Source: Centrapalus pauciflorus
Taxonomy: Eukaryota; Streptophyta; Magnoliopsida; Asterales; Asteraceae
DNA: 64,000 bases
Reading direction: 5' to 3'
Assembly: GCA_020465985.1 (NCBI GenBank)
Contig: JAANYP010007579.1
Location: 992,001-1,056,000 of the forward strand
The position numbers and the translations under genes are program-made. Every line of letters begins with the position of its first letter. Positions within the stretch are counted from its first letter, which is position 1. Of the stretch, positions 57,701-64,000 are shown in pieces. The notes under the pieces are model-generated. The model was not told where the DNA came from. It was given only the letters and a program-made list of their open reading frames with translations, and ran no database searches.

Positions 57701-60700
57701 TTACGTATCTTTACATTAATCATTTAAACTTTTGTGAGAAGATTCATGTTTATAATACAATGTGTACAACCGAAGTAAAAAATTATGAGCTGTGCCTCCA
57801 TCAGTTTCTATTACGCGACACGGTAAAAAACTAAAAACTTACAGGTCTTCCCTTCCTCTGATTCCTAGTCCCATGCTCCTGTTTCCTCTCTCTTAACATA
57901 ACAGTTTGTATTTTGGCTTTCCATCCATATAATTGAAAATGTGTTGGAAACTAAGTAACTAACCGATTAAAGTCCCATAAAGTCTATTTAGTCATATGCT
58001 TTTGAAGTTTTAATACACCATGATAGCTTTCTCAAAGTGTTTGTTTCCCCATTATAAATGGTACGAAGACTGACATACCACATTATTAGTGGTTGTTTTA
58101 TGTATGTAAATTGAATTTGAGCACTTTCTTCTGTAAGAGAAAGGCAGGACTCGACCACCAGAACAAATTGTATATTATGAAATGGTACATTAATGACAGT
58201 GAGTAATCAATTCCTAAGCTACTTTCCATAGTTACTGCCTTGTGGCAATTGGATTTGACTAGCAAAGTATCACATATTCCTAGAAGTTATACCCAACCAC
58301 AGTAAATCATGGGTCCCATAGGTATTAAACATAATTTTGAAATGGTTACCTTTTGTTTTTTAATACTTGACAAGCAACAACAGACCCATTGTTGCAGTAA
58401 GCATTGCTACCTTTTTTTTTTCTTCTTTTTTGTGTTCCTCTGCACATTTGGTGATTTTATGTGTTATGCGTTGATGATGCTAACTTATCTGAATTATTAT
58501 GTTTTTTAAAAACTATACGGCTGACAAAGTGAACAACTATGTGAAGCAGCATCGAACTGGTGGTGATTCTATATTATATTGGCCAGCTGAGCTGTATACT
58601 GCTGTTCCAAGTCGCCCTTTCTTTCCAAGAGGGTTCTTATGGGATGAGGGTTTTCATCAACTACTGATCTGGTGCGTAGGATAATATGTTTGTCTTTTTA
58701 AGAATTTCTATATCTTTTTTTAGATCTTTCATGGTTTGCTCTATTTTTATAGTTTATTATTAAGATTCATTTTAGCCTCCCCAACTAGTTTATAATAGAC
58801 TATTGTTGTCTTGTAGTTTTCTGTATGTGTTAACAGAATAAGATTTTGCTTGCATGCTGCTAAACTATCTATTCTGGTTGCAATTGTACCATGTGAATTT
58901 TGAAAAGGCGATGGGATACACATATTTCCTTGGATATTATTGGACACTGGTTAGATCTTATGAACATTGATGGCTGGATTCCACGTGAGCAAATTTTAGG
59001 AGCTGAAGCCTTAAGGTAATATTACGCCTATCTACAGTTCATTAAAGTGTATTTCTATGAAAATAACTTCTCATCAATCTGCAGCAAGGTACCTGAGGAG
59101 TTTGTTGTTCAACGCCCAAGCAATGGAAATCCACCAACATTATTTTTAGTCCTACAAGGTAAGGTTTCATTTTATAAAAACACAAAAAAAAAAAAAAAAA
59201 GAGAAAAACCTCTTAAGATTCAAATATTATTCAAATCAAATCACAGAGGATGGTTGTGCAATGGTTACCATATTTTGTAGAGAGCACTTTACTGTCTTGA
59301 AAACTAGTAAGATGCTCTACTTTTTGAAGCATCTATTTTGTTTTCTATGTTGAACTTTGTACCATGCCCATTTTGGATACATTTAAACAATTTAGTTTGT
59401 AAGTTCGACAAAAAAAAAATTTCGCCACCTGCTTGCTGCAGCACTACTTCCATATCAAGTGCTGGCATGCGGGACAGTTTTCAACTCTGGACTTGTTGAT
59501 TTTCACACAGAATGATGCTTTCATGGAAATAACCATCAGTATTTGATTATGAACTAAACTTGCTGAACCCATGACAGATCATTAGTTTTGCGAGTCTTGT
59601 TTGCTCCACTGCACTGGGTGTAAACTTTTGAAGCAACCCACAAACATAATTGACAGCTAAGTGCTAATTGCTAAATTGAATTTTGCTCTTCAGATCTGGT
59701 TTGTGGCGTGATGAGGAACAAATTTTCTGCCACAGAAAGCAAGGATATCAATGCTTTTTTTGAGCGATCTTTTGGTCGTCTGGAAGCATGGTTTCAATGG
59801 TTTAATACTACACAATCAGGTAAGCGTGGTAATTTCAGAATTTTCTTGATCGCTTCCATCTATCGCAGTGTCGCATCATCATTATTGCCTGTCTGTAAAA
59901 TGTGCTTGTCTAAAGTTGACTACTACCTTGGCCCTTTTAGTGTAAGATAAATTTAAAAAGTGTATATATAAATTGTTTGTTGATTGGTCAACTTCTTAGT
60001 GGAATCGTTCATGGGTAATGCAACTTCTTAGGGCGCTTGGAATCGTAGAGAATGGAGTTGTTTACAAGCTTTTAAACTAACAATAGTTACACATTAATAA
60101 AGATTGACATAGGAAAAGCAGGACAAACTATAATAATTCCATTCCCTTTCGATTTTAATTCTCTCCATTTTGATAAGAAAAGTAGAGAATGGAATTTGTA
60201 CTAAAATCAATCCTCTATTCCTTTCCATTGCGAATCAATGCCTCTCATCACATGATAAAAAAACTTGTAAATCTCATGTGATTCCATTCTCAAATCTCTC
60301 GATTGCACCATCCCAATTCCCAAATGCACCCTTAGTGGAAAGAAACTTTCATAATCATAATATTACAGCTACACCAAACATGCATGTCTGATGGTTAAGT
60401 TCTCCGATCATTATCAACGTGGCAACGTGGCATCATAAAGTACGTTGTAATATAGTGAAATACGTTTTGTATATAGTAAGTGATGCAAAATCTCTGTAAC
60501 AACGAACTTTCAACTTTATATGAGTTTTGGAAACATCACATCAATTTTTAATTGACAGGCAAGCATACAAGCAGCTATTATTGGCATGGAAGGAAAGAGA
60601 GTCAGACCATATATGAACTGAATCCAAAGGTCGTATTTTTTTCTTAAAGCTTGTTCACATCTCCAAAGGTCGTATTTTGTGCGAGTTTTGATGTCTTGCA

Positions 60701-63335
60701 TGTAATCTTTTTAGTTTGTAATCTCGGTCATTTAACTAGGATTTTAAGGAATATGCTAAAAAGGAAGAATCTAGCGTTCTTCCAGTCTTCATCAATTGAC
60801 AGAGTCGCCTAAATTGAAGCTTATTGATTGTCTTGATACTGAAACAGAACATAAGTCTTGAATCTTATTTGACAGACCCTCTTTTCCTTAAAAAAATGAG
60901 CTGAATATTGTCATATGTACAAAAAGGAGTTGGAGATACTCTTATGTTAGTGGCTATTGTCGGATTAAGAACTTGATGATTTGGAAACTCAAGGGACAGA
61001 GTTCATGAAACAGCTCTTTTTATTTATTGTGATTTTTTTGATGGAGGTGTGTGAAAATCAATTTTTTTTAGCAGACTTCTACAAGTCTTATTCAGTGACA
61101 GTAATGTAAATTTTGACTTAACTTTTTTAGAGTCGACAAATGCAAAACACTTGGTTATCCTTATTATATCACTAAACTGACTACTATTCTTCATCTCTCT
61201 TTTGGCATCTCAGACATTGTCTTCTGGTTTGGATGACTATCCACGAGCATCACACCCAACAGAAGATGAACGCCACTTGGATCTTAGATGTTGGATGCTT
61301 CTTGCAGCAGATTGCATGCACTCCATCTCAGAGCATCTGGTGAAGAAAAAAGAATCTGGGAAGGTATTGTAGCAATGCATGCCAAAACTTATTAAACTCA
61401 CTTAAGCCCTTAGACATTAACAGAAAAAAGGTGAATGAACTGCTGCAGGCATATGGCGAGACAGCTAAGATGCTTGCTGACTTCGATCTTCTCAATAAGG
61501 TTTACTCAATTAGTTTCCATATGCTTGACTGTACATGTAACTTCATAGAAATCTATACTTTTTAATTTAGTGCTATTATGAAAGATATTTCGATAATCTG
61601 TTTTTTAGTTTTTTTCTTTTTCTGTTTCATGTTATCATCGCATAAATGCAAGAGTTTAGATAGTTTAGCGCACATAGTTGAAAAACCCTCCAGTTTATTT
61701 TCCATCTCATATGTGCTTGCTTGTTTTCCAGATTCACTTTGATAAAGACTATGGGGCTTATTTTGATTATGGAAATCACACAGAAAAGGCAAGTTATCTC
61801 TGGTGTTGTTTATGGACACTGTTTAGATTGATGTTCTTGAAAGCAACATATTTTCCATGTTATTGCCTAGCAGAAACCTTTTCTTGTAATTATTGCACAT
61901 GTTTTTTATTCAAAATTTTAGAGATTATCTTCTTTTGATATGAGATTTTTACATCACCATAGAAATTACAAATTTTATTAGCGATGGAGAAACTGCAGGC
62001 AACCCCAACAGTTAGGTGATTGGAAACAAAAGTAAAAGCAACAAAAAGAAAAAACTAGAACCCAATAGTAAACCCATAATCTTCCAGGCATGGAAATCTA
62101 TAGCAGCCATCAATTTTAACATCAAAATTGCCACTCAACCAAACATTTACTAAGTTTATTCAAAATATATTTATGACAAGTCACTCCACCCCATTGCTAA
62201 CCTAGCTGCATGCCAAAGACAAGTTTATTCAATATATTATTCGTGAAGTATAATTAAGTATAAATTTTTTACATTAACTTATAATATCTTTAGGTTCGTC
62301 TAAGACGGCAACTTGTGGATAAAGATGGCAGACATCCAAGTCTAGAGCTTGTTCGAGAGGTTCTAGAGAAACCAGAACTGAGACTAGTTCCACACGTTGG
62401 ATATGTCAGTCTTTTTCCCTTCATATGGAAGATCATTCCATCTGTAAGTTCAATCAAAAATCTACTTAATGGACTTAACATGCGATTCTTGCTTATCACG
62501 TATTGTCTTTCATACACTGCTTTGTGTATATGGGAATACAGAAATCATGGATCCTAGAAAAACAGCTTGACATCATTTCAAACACGAGCACCTTGTGGAG
62601 CAACTTTGGACTGCGCTCACTCTCTAAAACGAGGTGAATCGAACATCTTGTCCTGTGTATTAGGCATAACCACCATAGCTCTTTTTTAAAAGTTTTTCAT
62701 CTTGATTTCTTGCAGCTCAATGTACATGAAACGCAATACAGAGCATGATCCACCTTATTGGAGAGGCCCAATTTGGATGAACATGAATTACTTGATACTT
62801 TCGTCACTATATCATTATTCAAAAGGTACAAAATATTTCTTTATTATGCATAAGACTTCAACTCGTCTTAGTACCTTTGTTCCTGAATAGAAGAAGTATA
62901 AAACATTTTTGTATTTGTGTAGAAATTCAACTAATTGTCATGAACTTTGTTTGTGAATTCGAGATGTATGAACCATTCTTATATCATGCATAGAACTTCT
63001 ACTCATGGTAACCAATCATACTTTTTCTGTCAATAGAGGAAGGACCATATAGAGAAAGATCCAAGACAATTTATAATGATTTGAGGGGAAATCTGATTCG
63101 GTATGTTTACTTAACACTATATTCTTACTAGTTGGTTGGTTACACATGCTTTCTCTCCAACCTTTACAGGTCACTCTAATCATATGACAGGAATGTGATG
63201 AAAAATTATAAGCAAACCCGTTATCTGTGGGAACAATATGATCAGAAGAAGGGTAATGGCAAAGGTGCACACCCTTTTACTGGTTGGACTTCGCTCGTGG
63301 TGTTAATTATGGCAGAATCTTACAGTGAATGTTAA
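51780..63335 (+). CDS. GCS1: Mannosyl-oligosaccharide glucosidase (alpha-glucosidase I, GH63)
   Basis: 22 coding exons: 51780-52073, 52174-52247, 53141-53392, 54141-54309, 55257-55343, 55533-55601, 55676-55772, 56359-56441, 57217-57324, ~58550-58671, 58908-59015, 59085-59158, 59694-59819, 60559-60629, 61214-61363, 61449-61499, 61732-61788, 62294-62443, 62542-62633, 62716-62825, 63037-63100, 63191-63335. Together they give 850 residues, close to the Arabidopsis GCS1/KNOPF length (about 852). The enzyme removes the outermost glucose from Glc3Man9GlcNAc2 in the ER, the first N-glycan trimming step. Residues about 51-71 are the single membrane anchor after a basic cytosolic tail (type II). The lumenal GH63 domain shows LYWGTYRPNVYFGIRAR, the FPRGFLWDEGFHQLLIW acid-residue motif and PPYWRGPIWMNMNYLILSSL. 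All introns fit GT-AG except 61789-62293, which is GC-AG. The start of exon 10 is uncertain (several AG sites at 58546-58549). Confidence 0.92.
54547..54927. mobile_element. hAT-type MITE in GCS1 intron 4
   Basis: Starts TAGGGCTGCAAACGAGTCAA and ends with a near-inverse (TTGACTCATTTGAAACCCTA). It is flanked by GTTGTAGT (54539-54546) and GTTGTAGC (54928-54935), an 8-bp target duplication with one mismatch. The interior is full of GAGCTCGAGC motifs in both orientations. It leaves the splice sites untouched. Confidence 0.8.
56688..56826 (+). repeat. Local repeats in GCS1 intron 8
   Basis: The block AAGTAAACTTGGTTGCCTTA occurs three times (near 56698, 56745 and 56789). Two copies share the longer context GTTGCCTTATGCTCCGGG and CAATAGAGTTGCAAG. 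It looks like a recent tandem duplication by slippage or unequal exchange. Confidence 0.8.
60031..60334. mobile_element. Probable MITE in GCS1 intron 13
   Basis: Begins AGGGCGCTTGGAATCGTAGA and ends CCAATTCCCAAATGCACCCT, imperfect inverted repeats typical of hAT/PIF-type MITEs. Internal TTCCATTC/GAATGGAATT phrases occur in both orientations. The target duplication is not clear. Confidence 0.5.
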
Positions 63336-63738
63336 GGTTTATTACAATTTTGACCATTATAGAAGTATTTGTTAGTTGTATCATGAAATTTTGTCTTATT
63401 AGTTTAGACTTCTCATTGATTTGGAGGAATTCAAGAAGTGGATACAATGGAAAAGTGTTAAATGCTCTACAAAATGTTTTGACCTAAAGTATCATAGAAA
63501 CATACATGTCATAGTATACAACCACCAAAAACGTGTTTTTACGTGAGGCTAGCATCTCTGGATGGCAAAATAAGCCCTCAAATCTTTGTGTTGAATGCAA
63601 GGCATCAATTGGTTCAATCTCTAGGTTTGGGATTGCTTTTTGGTTTTAAGAATTTTTTCAACCAATTTAATTGATTAAGCAAAACAACTTGATAATAAAT
63701 TTAATCAACTAATAAACAACGAAACCCATGAATAAATC
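63336..63738 (+). other. 3' flank of GCS1
   Basis: Includes the likely 3'UTR. No second gene or clear polyadenylation signal was chosen. The sequence becomes AT-rich towards 63700. Confidence 0.4.
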
Positions 63739-64000
63739 CAGGGCCGGTCCTGAACAATTTAATGCCCTGGGCGAGAAACAAAAATCATGCCCTTAAAGAC
63801 GTCAAAATACAACATACTTTTTTTAAGGGGTTTGGAACCTAGTCAAGCTAGGTGGCTCATCCCCACGCCGATTATTATTAAAATACATAAAATTCAAATA
63901 CAAGTTTAACGAATCACCTAAACCGATGTCTTCGTGCATTTTTTGAAGCAAATATGTCAATTATCTTGTTATAATCAACATTTTCTAAAAATCTACTTTC
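63739..64000. mobile_element. Left part of a hAT-type element, cut by the window end
   Basis: Begins CAGGGCCGGTCCTGAACAA and continues with TGCCCTGGGCGAGAAAC, a common start of plant hAT elements and related to the small element at 20208-20513. The right end lies outside the window, so size and target duplication cannot be checked. Confidence 0.55.

Overview
This is a plant nuclear window from a dicot. It is AT-rich, its genes carry many introns, and it has a nuclear tRNA-Lys(CTT), many (TA)n tracts and dense, nested transposable elements. The repeat families would fit Asteraceae (lettuce or sunflower group), but that is only an impression from repeat phrases such as the GACTCGGCGAGTCGG block near 48.39 kb. 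No taxon can be fixed from the sequence alone.

Layout. From 1 to 13.7 kb there are no genes. This part holds a Mutator-like element with a clean 9-bp target duplication (2060-3768). After it comes an unusual chain of at least five or six terminal-inverted-repeat elements strung together on (TA)n tracts (4.36-9.62 kb). From 13.8 to 20.1 kb lies an 8-coding-exon gene for an NT-C2 (EEIG1/EHBP1 N-terminal) protein on the + strand. Next come a small hAT element, a tRNA-Lys gene and an apparently frameshifted CLE peptide-hormone gene (22.9-23.1 kb, minus strand). A PUB45-type U-box/armadillo E3 ligase lies on the minus strand (25.1-29.0 kb), with a long hairpin repeat upstream of it.

From 35.33 to 42.44 kb sits a complete, very young, gag-only Ty3/gypsy LTR element with 1821-bp LTRs and an ATAAA target duplication. 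Its 5' LTR carries a CACTA element (TSD GAT), which itself carries a tRNA-derived SINE-like insertion: three nested layers. From 45.80 to 46.91 kb lies a Pack-MULE with a 9-bp target duplication that has captured the F-box part of a TIR1/AFB auxin-receptor gene. From 49.2 to 50.9 kb lies a single-exon glyoxal-oxidase-like gene on the minus strand, with two expected active-site residues replaced. Divergent from it, 51.78-63.34 kb holds a 22-exon gene for alpha-glucosidase I (GCS1/MOGS, GH63), which trims N-glycans in the ER. It includes one GC-AG intron and several intronic transposons.

The host genes do not form a pathway. They are ordinary dispersed plant genes for protein N-glycosylation, ubiquitin ligation, apoplastic oxidation and an NT-C2 scaffold. 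No operon, phage or CRISPR-like system is present. The most interesting signals are the broken CLE gene, the TIR1-capturing Pack-MULE, the catalytically altered GLOX, the three-layer nested transposon, the chain of TA-targeting elements and a duplicated decoy splice acceptor in the NT-C2 gene. Exon borders were placed by hand from GT/AG sites, reading-frame continuity and remembered family sequences, and were not checked against transcripts.
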